Assembly: GCA_905221605.1 (NCBI GenBank)
Contig: CAJNDS010002135.1
Span: 1,059,001-1,123,000 of the forward strand
Reading direction: 5' to 3'
Source: Symbiodinium natans
Taxonomy: Eukaryota; Sar; Dinophyceae; Suessiales; Symbiodiniaceae
Length of the DNA: 64,000 nucleotides
The first letter of the stretch is position 1, and every line of letters starts with the position of its first letter. The position numbers were made by a program, and so were the translations under genes. Below the pieces are notes generated by a model that had not been told where the DNA came from, made no database searches, and worked only from the letters and a program-made list of their open reading frames with translations. Shown piece by piece: positions 38,201 through 42,482 of the stretch.

Positions 38201-41024
38201 TCAAGGTTTGTGACTAGTCTGGCCTTATATAAACGCTAAGGCTTACGAATACTCCATCTCTGTATCACCCAAGGGATCCATGTAGCATATGCTGGGGCCT
38301 AAAAAGGGTTCTCAGCCCTTGGCTTCAGGGCCAAACCCTAAACCCTCAGCCCCTTGTCAGGATTGAGGGCTTCGGGTACTACAGGGTTGTTAGATTTGTG
38401 TGGGCTTACGATGCTGCCAGGCGTCATGGCTGTGACGGACACAAATGAGCCCTCTCTGCATTGCGTGGGCACGGGGCATTTGGTTTCGGGTTTAGGGTTT
38501 AGGGTTTAGGATTGATCGAGGTGCTTACTATGTGTCCGAAAAGCCTTTCACCCTACAAAACCCAGAGACATAACCTTTCTCATTTCGCCCCCTAAGCCAT
38601 GAGCTTAGGATTCAGGGTTCAGGATGTTAAAGCTGCTGGAGATTATGTTTCATGCTGATTGGCACCGAAGAACATAGATTTAGGTACCCTAAACCTTATA
38701 AAACCCTAAGCCTTAATTAAACCCTAAATGGCGTGTTTAGGATGATCTGGTCGCACCGCCGCTCAATACCACTTAGACCTCCCGGACTCCAACCTCTCGA
38801 CCGCCGAATCTTGCCCTAAATCCTAAACCCCAAACCCCAAACCCCAAACCCTAAACGCTAAACCCCAAACCCCAAACCCTGAAACCTCCTGGTTCTTAGT
38901 AAGGAACGAGGAAAGTAGGGCCCTATATATACCCGTTAAGGGAATTTTTGGGCACCTCGTTCCCTCATTCCCTACGAAGAACCAGCCAGTGAATCCAGAA
39001 CCCCACCCCACCCGCAGAGCTGAAGGTCAAGCGAAACCTTCTGAGTCCAGATTTTAGGGCACTTGGGCTTAGGATCTAGCATACCGAACCCACTCTTTAA
39101 CGCGAGTGTCGATGAACGCTGTTTTGGCGAACGTTCGAGAGCAACGACGATGCGGGCAGATTAAAGCCTAAACCCTAAACCCTAAACCCTAAACCCTAAA
39201 CCCTAAACCCTAAACCCTAAACCCCTTTTGGGGTCTTCTGTTTGGTTTCGGTCTCCTGGGGCTAAGGGGGTGTAGGACTTTGGGTTGAGGGCTTCAAGGT
39301 TTCGGGGGTCTATGCTGGAATGATTTCATGCGGCTTCATCAAAAAGTGGACATGACCGAAGCGAGCAGATGAGCATGAAGAAGCATGTCGTACCGTATCG
39401 ACCAAACTCAAGCGGTGCAACTCAGCGCTACTTTAAGAGCCCCAACGCCTTCTTTCCCTGCAGGTTGTTGTTCTGCGGCCTGCTTTTGCAAAGGCCACTC
39501 TCAGCTAGCTTCTATACATCAATACGGAACTATATACGATTTGCTGAAATTAAGAACCCCCCCGCTCCAAAACAACAAACGACATAGCCCTTATGAATAG
39601 TCTTTATTCAAGCAACAGTACCGATCGTTGTGGGTTTGAGGTTCTGAAGGGACTATGGGCCGGTTTCGGGGTTGCGGTTCGGGGTCTGGGGCTTGGGGTT
39701 TAGGGTTGTTGCACTTTGGTAGCACTGTGCCCACAGTTTGTGGCAATCGCACCTCTTCCTTGCATAGGTAAACACACAGTGCGAGGAACGCCCCTCAAGC
39801 CCACCCCAAGGATAAACCCGAAACCCTCAACCCTCAACCCTAATCTCACTAAACTCTCAACACCCTAAACTCCCTCATCCCTGTTTAAACCCTACACCCT
39901 AAACTTCCGAAACCCCCAAGCACTAAACCCTAAACCCTAAACCCTAAACCCTAAACCCCAATCAACCCCCAGGACGTCCTCCTGGCTGGGCGCACATCTG
40001 GAAGCCTTAGTGGCTACAGGATGGCCGCTGTGGGGCTGATGAAGGGTTTAGGGTTTAGGGTTTAGGGTTTAGGTTTTGGGGCTTTAAAAACGACATGGGG
40101 TTTAGTTTCCGGCTTTGTTCCGGAGTTAGGGTTTGGGGTTTAGGGTCCGGGTTTAGGGATTCAGGGGTCCGGAGTTCAGGGTTTAGGGTTTAGGCCGAGG
40201 TCAGAATAACATGCGGGGAACCTGAGACCTAAGTGACAGCAAGTTCCAGCCCTAAACGGTCCAAGCCCTATGCAAGAACGTGCGGTCACCCATCCCCCGC
40301 AACAACAAAAGTGCCTCCGAATTTTCGGGAACCCGCCGGTTTAGGGTTTAGGCTTTAGGGTTAAGGTTTTAGGGTTTAGGGTTGAGGGTGAACTCAGCGG
40401 GTTTCAGGACATAAGGGCCATGTCTTTGCAGAAACTCGAGCATTTCATGCCGATTGGCAAGTAGGTTTAGGTTTAGGATTGAGAGTTGAGGGTTGAGGCC
40501 TAAGCTCTAGAACCCTTCGCAACAGTCCTCCTCACCACCCGTGAAAGCTTGGGTGCTTCAGGTTAGTTAACGCACATGTGCATGTGTACATAATATGAGT
40601 ATATAATTGTATGTGCACTCTAAACTCCAAACACTAAACCCCCATGTGTATAGCTCGTGTAAACACTCCTGTAAACCCTAACCCCTAATGTGTATAGCTT
40701 GTGAGTGTGTATATGTAGAAATTTACAAACCCTAAACCCTTCCCTAAACCCTAAACCCCAAACTCTAAACCCTGAAATGCTTGGTCCGAAGCACTGGGCG
40801 GTCCTGTAGCCAGGCTCGCATGTGTCAACGTTCTTCGTTCCAGGGTGTAGGGTTCAGCGGGTTCAGCGGGTTTAGGGTTGAGGGCTTAGGGTATAGGGTT
40901 CAGCTGGTTTAGGCTTTATTTAGGGTTTAGGGTTTAGGGTTTAGGGTTTAGGGCGCACATCTCCAGGATGGCGGGCGTTGTCGATGCCTTCGTGGCGACG
41001 ATGTTTGGTGCTCAGAGTTGCTGA
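17999..41024 (+). CDS. Large multi-exon SBBP beta-propeller repeat gene (overall span)
   Basis: The span holds about 30 short plus-strand exons whose translations match the repeating blades of SBBP proteins (seven-bladed beta-propeller repeat, Pfam SBBP type). Each blade has a strand with W-x-W-T-x-Q-R-G-S, a strand A-V-x-V-D-x-x-G-x-x-Y-V-A-G, and a turn T-x-G-S-L-D-G-x-x-N-A-G followed by D-x-F-V-M-K. The first coding exon starts at an ATG and is followed by a hydrophobic leader, so the product is probably secreted or membrane-anchored. Its partner is unknown; such propellers usually serve in binding. Introns are telomere-like repeat with embedded mobile elements. Not every exon phase joins, so some exons are missing. 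The last exon ends in TGA at 41022-41024. Confidence 0.75.
18739..18825 (+). CDS. SBBP gene, hydrophobic leader plus start of blade 1
   Basis: The acceptor is CATGACAG, the donor ATGAG|GTGAGG. The frame reads W-P-G-T-L-L-L-A-L-L-P-R-A-A-L-A-S, a signal-peptide-like stretch, then W-V-Y-Q-L-G-I-S-T, which is the opening motif of an SBBP blade. The phase agrees with the preceding exon. Confidence 0.55.
19355..19374 (+). CDS. SBBP gene, possible 20-nt micro-exon
   Basis: CTTGCAG acceptor and CGG|GTTTAGGG donor enclose only 20 nt, between CCCTAAA and TTTAGGG arrays. In the phase set by the previous exon it reads D-P-K-R-T-S. Confidence 0.3.
19611..20847 (+). mobile_element. Dispersed element E, copy 1, with internal tandem expansion
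   Basis: Non-telomeric DNA is inserted between CCCTAAA runs. Its left end, TTTTACTATGTATATTTAAA, and right end, GGACTTGAGATGCT, reappear in reverse at 34260 and 33601, so the same element lies in opposite orientation there. Shared interior includes GGATCGGCCCGGGTCCCAGT and TTGAGTGATTTTTGTATTTT. Between 19862 and 20590 a unit of about 55 bp built around CCTTCGTGGGCAAATGG is amplified to about 14 copies. No protein-coding capacity is evident. Confidence 0.8.
19862..20590 (+). repeat. Tandem repeat of about 55 bp inside element E
   Basis: About 14 units each contain CCCTAAACCCTGACCCC, then CTTCGTGGGCAAATGG, a T run and CCACCCGGGGGG. Some units are shortened to start at CCAGACCCCC. Each unit includes a CCCTAAA heptamer. 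Confidence 0.9.
20988..21033 (+). CDS. SBBP gene exon, blade motif
   Basis: The frame T-K-N-W-D-S-V-Q-G-L-A-S-Q-L ends at GAG|GTTTAGG. With the upstream bases it reads S-R-G-T-K-N-W-D, comparable to the Q-R-G-S-x-x-x-D turn of other blades. The start after CCGAG gives the phase needed by the micro-exon at 19355, but an earlier start is possible. Confidence 0.45.
21576..21654 (+). CDS. SBBP gene exon
   Basis: I-Y-V-A-G-D-T-E-G-T-L-E-Q-T-R-F-G-D-F-D and then I-F-A-P-L-T is a clear SBBP blade (Y-V-A-G-x-T then D-x-F). Acceptor ACTCGGGCAG is in phase with the previous exon; a start at 21559 is possible. The donor is probably ACG|GCGTTTGGG, a GC donor. Confidence 0.65.
22616..22711. mobile_element. 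Family G element
   Basis: TTGGTAGCGCAGTAGTACCC at the left, TTCCCTTATAAATAACCAACC in the middle and GGGTGCCCTTATC near the right match copy 9486. The right arm is cut off by a family C element. Confidence 0.6.
22705..22825. mobile_element. Family C element
   Basis: TAGGTAGGCCCTTGGGACAT begins the copy, with GGGATCATATTCAGGAAC and TTTTTCAGATGG inside. It lies directly between two family G copies. Confidence 0.6.
22840..23008. mobile_element. Family G element carrying CCCTAAA repeat inside
   Basis: Left arm GTGGTAGCCCATTGGTGCCC and right arm GGTTGCTGGGCTACCAAG are inverted. Between GGCACCCCG and the right arm is a CCCTAAA tract (22928-22980) that copy 9486 lacks. Confidence 0.65.
23507..23605. 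mobile_element. Family C element
   Basis: GGTAGGCCCTTGGGATATTTG, GGGATCATAGTTTTCGGAA, TTTTTCAGAGATGGC and GGCCAACCTGG occur in the order seen at 22705 and 35692. Confidence 0.6.
23667..23744 (+). CDS. SBBP gene exon
   Basis: N-G-T-G-D-P-L-W-V-S-Q-R-G-S-I-H-N-D-R-V is a strong SBBP blade start. The donor is GCAAG|GTCCCG or the GC donor three bases earlier. Here the repeat polarity is reversed (G-rich left, C-rich right), an exception to the window's pattern. Confidence 0.65.
23975..24016 (+). CDS. SBBP gene exon
   Basis: After CCCGGCCCAG the frame reads D-I-K-V-N-S-S-G-D-V-R-I-S, matching the V-A-V-D-x-S-G-x-V-x-V-A-G strand. The donor is TCGG|GTTTAGGG, so the intron starts directly with the telomere-like array. 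An earlier acceptor at 23938 keeps the same frame. Confidence 0.65.
24017..25709. other. SBBP intron region with arrays
   Basis: TTTAGGG arrays at 24017-24125 and 24200-24255; CCCTAAA arrays at 24478-24533, 24653-24740 and 25264-25322. The island 24770-24890 has an open frame (V-G-P-G-Q-G-G-G-P-R-S-L-R-V-E-R) without SBBP motif. A family A copy is at 25415-25482. Confidence 0.5.
25415..25482. mobile_element. Family A element, left half
   Basis: GCATGGTCCCGTAATATGGT and CCTTACCTTCTTTAAAGGG match the left part of the 5457 copy. The right half is missing or diverged. Confidence 0.5.
25710..25805 (+). CDS. SBBP gene exon, textbook blade
   Basis: V-I-I-V-G-F-T-E-A-S-L-D-G-I-P-W-S-G-G-H followed by D-I-F-V-M-T is an unmistakable SBBP unit. 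It is 96 nt, phase 0 at both ends. The acceptor CCCCAGCAG follows CCCTAAA repeat and the donor GGG|GTTTTAGGG opens TTTAGGG repeat. Confidence 0.8.
25991..26020 (+). CDS. SBBP gene, possible 30-nt exon
   Basis: The CTTGTCAG acceptor and CCT|GTTTCTTAGG donor enclose T-E-V-R-A-G-H-D-E-P in phase 0, compatible with the previous exon. It has exon-type repeat polarity. Confidence 0.4.
26304..26583. mobile_element. Family G element, enlarged by internal repeat
   Basis: Arms CTTGGCAACCCAGTGGTACC and GGGTTACTGGGCTACCAAAAG are inverted. Inside are poly-C runs and CCCTAAA repeat (26510-26555), so this copy is about 280 bp. The right arm ends just before the next SBBP exon. Confidence 0.65.
26611..26674 (+). 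CDS. SBBP gene exon
   Basis: A-L-N-A-D-G-A-W-L-W-T-T-Q-R-G-T-F-Y-E-D is the W-x-W-T-x-Q-R-G-T blade strand. The donor is ACG|GTGGTT, ending in phase 0. The acceptor after ACCTAAG lies just right of a family G element. Confidence 0.75.
27047..27101 (+). CDS. SBBP gene, probable exon
   Basis: V-L-E-A-V-I-N-P-N-T-S-F-T-W-A-A-S-R-G is open between a GGCAAG acceptor and a G|GTCAGG donor, with exon-type repeat polarity. The W-x-x-S-R-G part resembles the blade start. Its phase does not join the next exon cleanly. Confidence 0.4.
27180..27240 (+). CDS. SBBP gene exon
   Basis: CCCCTGCAG acceptor, then D-H-A-T-A-V-Q-L-T-D-T-G-D-I-V-A-A-Y-L-E (the A-V-x-x-x-x-x-G-D-I strand), then C|GTATGC donor. The one-base overhang joins the two-base start of 27474. 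Confidence 0.75.
27474..27545 (+). CDS. SBBP gene exon
   Basis: K-V-A-G-D-T-R-G-S-L-D-G-H-T-N-A-G-G-R-A is the A-G-x-T-x-G-S-L-D-G turn. Acceptor CGCTCTCAAAG; donor A|GTATAGGG. Phases match on both sides (27240 and 28150). Confidence 0.8.
27546..28149 (+). other. SBBP intron with T and G homopolymers
   Basis: The intron runs from GTATAGGG to the acceptor CATCCCAG. It contains two T-run/G-run junctions (27887-27911 and 27924-27950) and a G-rich tract to 28002. No exon is seen. A minus frame at 28010-28180 overlaps the next exon and is a shadow. Confidence 0.6.
28150..28205 (+). CDS. SBBP gene exon
   Basis: H-S-D-I-F-L-M-K-F-T-G-G-G-F-R-A-F-W contains the D-I-F-L-M-K strand. It joins 27474-27545 in phase to give N-A-G-G-R-A-A-I-G-S-H-S-D-I-F-L. 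The donor TGG|GTATGA is good. Confidence 0.8.
28206..28793 (+). other. SBBP intron ending in a family B element
   Basis: Unique sequence with little telomere-like repeat. A plus frame at 28324-28536 (M-T-G-C-T-A-L-F-R-Q-K) shows no recognised motif and is not called. The last 113 bases are a family B element whose end forms the 3' splice site. Confidence 0.5.
28681..28793. mobile_element. Family B element abutting an exon
   Basis: The left end ACTACTATTTGCTTAAGAAC and right end GTTCTTAAGCAATTCGCAG are inverted repeats, with an inner pair CCCTTGCAAGG. Other copies are at 42330-42440, 54450-54613 and 10600-10672. Its final CAG is the acceptor of the next SBBP exon. Confidence 0.7.
28794..28848 (+). 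CDS. SBBP gene exon
   Basis: D-G-F-V-D-V-R-I-M-K-P-A-T-P-K-L-C matches the D-x-F-V-x-x-x-M-K strand. The acceptor is the end of the family B element, and the donor is CTGCAG|GTCAGT. Confidence 0.7.
28997..29087 (+). CDS. SBBP gene exon
   Basis: D-W-L-W-T-R-Q-R-G-S-G-G-G-D-I-A-A-A-L-Q then L-A-V-P-G-H is a full blade start. Acceptor GTCTTCAG; donor GG|GTTTAGGG. Its start phase does not join 28848, so a small exon may lie between them (candidate near 28918). Confidence 0.75.
29325..29383 (+). CDS. SBBP gene exon
   Basis: G-D-N-F-V-L-A-G-Y-T-D-P-C-L-L-L is the V-x-V-A-G-Y-T strand. The acceptor CTCCTTTCCAG is good; donor CAG|GTAGTAAG (or GTAAGT four bases on). Confidence 0.65.
29903..29982 (+). 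CDS. SBBP gene exon
   Basis: G-G-D-L-D-G-H-A-N-A-G-G-L-D-M-F-V-M-R-L then D-C combines the L-D-G-x-x-N-A-G-G turn and the D-M-F-V-M-R strand. Acceptor TTCAGCCCAG, or CCCAAAG 13 bases earlier, which would fit the phase of 29383. Donor GG|GTTTTC. Confidence 0.75.
29983..30798 (+). repeat. SBBP intron dominated by CCCCTAAA octamer array
   Basis: A CCCTAAA array occupies 29996-30060, unique sequence follows to 30360, and then about 420 bases (30361-30780) consist of AAACCCCT octamers and close variants. Confidence 0.75.
30799..30882 (+). CDS. SBBP gene exon
   Basis: M-D-S-A-G-S-W-L-W-T-H-Q-R-G-S-A-F-E-D-P is a textbook blade start. Donor AG|GTTTAGGG. An acceptor at GCACGAAG gives the one base needed after the phase-2 exon at 29982. 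Confidence 0.8.
   Translation, partial: ADGQRWVLALDPSARLGLRGPPRAGRD
31726..31838 (+). CDS. SBBP gene exon
   Basis: The start (A after CGGCTGTAG) completes the codon left by 30882. The frame D-P-G-C-Q-D-H-G-Q-A-L-L-I-T-S-G-S-L-T-A carries the T-S-G-S-L turn. The donor is probably TTTTGG|GCTTAGGG, a GC donor. The 31680-31725 lead-in contains TTTAGGG-like bases, a mild exception to polarity. Confidence 0.65.
31839..32614 (+). other. SBBP intron with CT microsatellite
   Basis: TTTAGGG repeat at 31838-31905, then unique sequence, a CT-rich microsatellite at 32240-32335, and a CCCTAAA array at 32480-32575. A 109-residue minus-strand open frame (31883-32212) has low GC3 and no recognised motif; it is not called. 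Confidence 0.55.
32615..32677 (+). CDS. SBBP gene exon
   Basis: L-G-F-R-K-G-R-I-Y-V-A-G-Y-T-R-G-S-R-S-Q is the I-Y-V-A-G-Y-T-R-G-S strand and turn. Acceptor GGAGCGCAG follows the CCCTAAA array; donor GGG|GTTTGCG. 63 nt, phase 0. Confidence 0.75.
32978..33103. mobile_element. Family G element, diverged
   Basis: Contains CTTTACCCC, TTAATCCCCTTAAAAACC, AAAAGGGCACCCGTTTTG and a right end TTGCTCCTGGGTC, resembling the copies at 1908 and 4577. Confidence 0.4.
33201..33331 (+). CDS. SBBP gene exon with polyproline (CCT) tract
   Basis: H-L-P-D-C-G-P-Q-K-R-G-A-A-G-G-G-G-D-V-G then G-R-L-Q-P-L-L-Q aligns with the exon at 28997 (Q-R-G-S-G-G-G-D-I). The frame then runs through about eleven CCT codons to CCT|GTAAAC. 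The tryptophan of the usual W-T-x-Q-R-G is absent. Whether the CCT tract is translated or lies beyond an earlier donor is unclear. Confidence 0.55.
33457..33544 (+). CDS. SBBP gene exon
   Basis: G-S-L-D-G-N-S-N-Q-G-F-A-D-V-F-L-M-E-T-W then G-L-L-D-R-F has the G-S-L-D-G turn and D-V-F-L-M strand. Acceptor after CCCCCCCATCCGAG; donor GG|GTTTAGGG. Confidence 0.75.
33600..34260 (-). mobile_element. Dispersed element E, copy 2, inverted
   Basis: Reverse-complement counterpart of 19611-20847: starts ATCTCAAGTCCGAGCATTCA and ends AAATATACATAGTAAGAG. It lacks the 14-fold expansion, holding only two CACGAAGG units (34170-34230). It sits inside TTTAGGG repeat in an SBBP intron. Confidence 0.8.
34549..34622 (+). 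CDS. SBBP gene exon
   Basis: S-V-E-E-F-D-G-T-G-A-W-Q-W-T-Q-Q-R-G-S-V is a textbook blade start. Acceptor CATATCTCAG; donor TTG|GTTTAGGG; phase 0 at the 3' end. Confidence 0.8.
35055..35079 (+). CDS. SBBP gene, probable micro-exon
   Basis: P-E-A-A-D-D-F-A lies between a pyrimidine-rich acceptor (CGCGCAAG) and a strong GCC|GTAAGC donor. It would extend Q-R-G-S-x-x-x-D-D-x-A. The phase at the 5' side is off by one base from 34622. Confidence 0.4.
35166..35255. mobile_element. Family G element lacking its right arm
   Basis: CTGGTAGCCCAGCTGTACCC and CCCCCTCATAAAGTAACCAA match copies 9486 and 26304; no right inverted arm follows. Confidence 0.55.
35692..35812. mobile_element. Family C element
   Basis: TTGGTACGCCCTTGGGATAT, TTCCCTTATT, TTTCTTCAGAGGGC and TGGGGCCAACCCCAG match the other family C copies in order and spacing. 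Confidence 0.6.
36093..36129 (+). CDS. SBBP gene, probable short exon
   Basis: L-G-L-G-W-Q-F-G-S-K-R-G resembles the W-x-Q-x-G-S motif. Acceptor TGGTGATAG; donor in the G run before TTTGGG. The one-base overhang fits the two-base start at 36709. Confidence 0.4.
36709..36770 (+). CDS. SBBP gene exon
   Basis: F-T-S-G-S-L-D-G-N-T-N-A-G-D-E-E-P-P-T-T is the clearest T-S-G-S-L-D-G-N-T-N-A-G turn of the gene. Acceptor GTGGCTCCAG; donor ACG|GTGAGG; phase 0. Confidence 0.8.
37063..37178 (+). CDS. SBBP gene, probable exon
   Basis: After TTGCCTTTATAG the frame includes V-V-D-T-D-R-G-L-A-R-M-K-C-V-A-I-D-E-R-R and A-A-H-I, like the G-V-A-V-D-x-x-G-x-x-H-I strand. Surrounding DNA has little telomere-like repeat. 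The 3' end at GAT|GTGCTT is approximate, and the phase to the next exon does not match. Confidence 0.45.
37647..37804 (+). CDS. SBBP gene exon, longest
   Basis: D-L-F-V-M-E-F-D-T-N-A-T-S-L-H-G-A-G-F-G begins with the D-x-F-V-M-x-F-D strand. The exon then runs to a strong CAG|GTAAGC donor in phase 0. Acceptor GACGAGTTTAG; 158 nt. Confidence 0.7.
37932..38011 (+). CDS. SBBP gene exon
   Basis: A-T-W-W-R-T-Q-I-W-G-T-A-E-R-D-F-L-S-F-S is a blade start (W-x-x-T-Q-x-x-G-T-x-x-x-D). It starts in phase 0 after CCACCTTGTGGAG, matching 37804. The donor is probably TTTCAG|GCTTTAG, a GC donor. Confidence 0.7.
38421..38489 (+). CDS. SBBP gene exon
   Basis: V-M-A-V-T-D-T-N-E-P-S-L-H-C-V-G-T-G-H-L is the M-A-V-x-D strand. 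Acceptor GATGCTGCCAG; donor TCGG|GTTTAGGG. Confidence 0.6.
38885..38992. mobile_element. Inverted-repeat element (family H)
   Basis: TGGTTCTTAGTAAGGAACGAGG is mirrored by CTCGTTCCCTCATTCCCTACGAAGAACCA. The centre reads CCCTATATATACCCGTTAAG. Roughly 108 bp with no coding capacity. Confidence 0.6.
38993..39972 (+). other. SBBP intron region, unplaced sequence
   Basis: CCCTAAA array at 39172-39222 and 39925-39960. Unique sequence 39300-39600 has several open frames but no SBBP motif. A possible blade fragment around 39115-39160 (F-W-R-T-F-E-S-N-D-D-A-G) has a stop just upstream and no acceptor, so it is not called. Confidence 0.4.
39973..40045 (+). CDS. SBBP gene exon
   Basis: D-V-L-L-A-G-R-T-S-G-S-L-S-G-Y-R-M-A-A-V then G-L-M-K has the L-A-G-x-T-S-G-S-L turn and M-K end. 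Acceptor ACCCCCAG; donor AAGG|GTTTAGGG. Confidence 0.75.
40432..40460 (+). CDS. SBBP gene, probable short exon
   Basis: GTCTTTGCAG acceptor, K-L-E-H-F-M-P-I-G, AA|GTAGGTTTAGG donor. A similar DNA segment at 38620-38665 (T-T-T-C-A-T-G-C-T-G-A-T-T-G-G-C as bases) may be the equivalent exon of an earlier blade. Confidence 0.4.
40773..40844 (+). CDS. SBBP gene, probable exon
   Basis: A-W-S-E-A-L-G-G-P-V-A-R-L-A-C-V-N-V-L-R resembles W-x-x-x-x-G-G-x-x-A-x-x-x-x-V. The start is uncertain; the donor is CAGG|GTGTAGGG. Confidence 0.4.
40967..41024 (+). CDS. SBBP gene, last exon
   Basis: ACATCTCCAG acceptor, then M-A-G-V-V-D-A-F-V-A-T-M-F-G-A-Q-S-C and TGA at 41022. The A-G-V-V-D-A-F-V strand is the end of a blade, so the protein ends on a blade boundary. 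The left flank is TTTAGGG repeat, unlike most exons. Confidence 0.6.
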
Positions 41025-41732
41025 GGTTGTGAGGCAAAGGATAGCACTTCAACCTGTAATCCCCACCCCCCCCCCCCCCCCCCCCCCCCCCCCCGTTTGG
41101 GGTTTAGGGTTTAGGGTTTAGGGTTTGGGGTTTGGGGTTTGGGGTTTGGGGTTTAGGGTTCCCTATCCTCAACCCCAAATCGTAATCCCCGAAACCCCAA
41201 CTATTGGTTGCTAAGTCGCACCCTAGACTATAAATCATAAACTCTAAACCCTCAAGACCAGGATACGCAAGATATTTATGTGGTAAGCTTGTGAATTTTC
41301 AAAGTTGCTTGTCTAAGCAGCTGACAAGACGAGTTTAATAAGATGAAGTACGCGAAAGACCTCCAAAGGTCTCAGGAGGCCACCAAAAGGCCCGAAAGCC
41401 CCAAAAGACCCTAGGGTTTAGGGTTTAGGGCTTAGGGTTTACGGCTTAGGGGTTAGGGTTTAGGGTTTAGGGTTTAGGGCTTAGGGGTTAGGGTTTAGGG
41501 TTTAGGGTTTAGGGTGACCCAAGAGGCCCCGGCATTCCTCAAAAGGCCCACAAACCCCCAAGGCAAAAAACGCCAACACTCGTCAAACCCGCAAAAGAAA
41601 ACTTGTCAGAAACCCGGACAAAAACCTGTACAGGTTCCGTAAGCAAGCTAAACCCTAAATCCTAAACCCTAAGCCTGGAACCCGAAACCCTAAACCCTAA
41701 ACCCTGAACCCGAAACCCTCAACAAGCCAAAG
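41025..41732. other. Repeat region after the SBBP gene
   Basis: A C run of about 28 (41067-41094), TTTAGGG repeat (41098-41160, 41414-41515) and unique sequence. A short plus frame from ATG at about 41343 (M-K-Y-A-K-D-L-Q-R-S-Q-E-A-T-K-R) ends at TAG near 41412; it is weak. Confidence 0.45.
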
Positions 41733-41803
41733 GTCGGCGATCGGCTCCCACGTGACGGAGGCGACGTCGAAAGCGCCGAGCCGGCTCCTGGTGACTCTGG
41801 GGC
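41733..41803. CDS. GC-rich exon island, strand uncertain
   Basis: The plus frame S-A-I-G-S-H-V-T-E-A-T-S-K-A-P-S-R-L-L-V has over 90% GC third positions, with AAG acceptor and GGC|GTTTAG donor. The minus frame (R-L-G-A-F-D-V-A-S-V-T-W-E-P-I-A-D-L-W) is equally protein-like, with CACCAG acceptor and GTTGAG donor. Confidence 0.4.
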
Positions 41804-42149
41804 GTTTAGGGTTTAGGGTTTAGGGGTTAGGGTTTAGGGCTAGGGTTTAGGGTGTAGGGTTTAGACCAAAGTTCAGATTGGGTTTGAGGGTTGAGGGTTT
41901 AGGGTTTAGGGCCAGAGCTCAGTTTAGGGTTTAGGGTTTATGGTTTGGGGTTCGAGGTTTGAAGGGTTAGGGTCAGTCTTCATGCAGTTCGTTTGCATCC
42001 CCAAACCCTAAACCCTAAACCCTAAACCCTAAAGCCTAAAGGAAAGCAGGACGTAGTGTTCCAGGGTCTTCTTAGTCTTCTTTGGACTTTGTGTCTCCAG
42101 CCTAGGAGCTTCAATGTGTACAGGGTCTGCAGGGTGCGGTGCGACATTC

Positions 42150-42482
42150 TAAGGGTAGTTACATGGGCCCTTAATAAGGGGTTTAGGGTTTAGGGATTAG
42201 GGTTTAGGGTTTAGGGTTTGGGGTTCAAAGGGCTCTAAGGGTTGTCAGGGTTCCAAGGGTTAAAAGGGTTCTAATGGGCCCTTCCTCTTGTCGCTTCATA
42301 TGGGCCCTTGGGTTGTGCAGGGTATAAAACTACTAATTGCTTAAGAACCCCCAAAAAACACGAACTATTCTCCCTTATAAGGGTAATCTAGGGATTTGTG
42401 TTTTTTATTCTTTTGTGGTTCTTAAGCTCATAGTATATAAGGGGTCCCCTTCTAAGGGACCATGATACCCCTCAGCCAAAAA
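42150..42482. mobile_element. Family A element split by a family B insertion
   Basis: Family A runs from TAGTTACATGGGCCC to GCAGGGTATA at about 42327 and resumes with TATAAGGGGTCCCCTTCTA after 42440. Between them is a family B copy (42330-42440). A TTTAGGG tract (42180-42225) also lies inside. Confidence 0.7.
42330..42440. mobile_element. Family B element nested in family A
   Basis: CTACTAATTGCTTAAGAACC at the left, GGTTCTTAAGCTCATAGTA at the right, inner phrase CTCCCTTATAAGGG. Matches copies at 28681 and 54450. Confidence 0.7.

Noticed and set aside
39115-39165. SBBP-like fragment W-R-T-F-E-S-N-D-D-A-G
   Set aside because: An in-frame stop lies just upstream with no acceptor between, so it cannot be placed as an exon.
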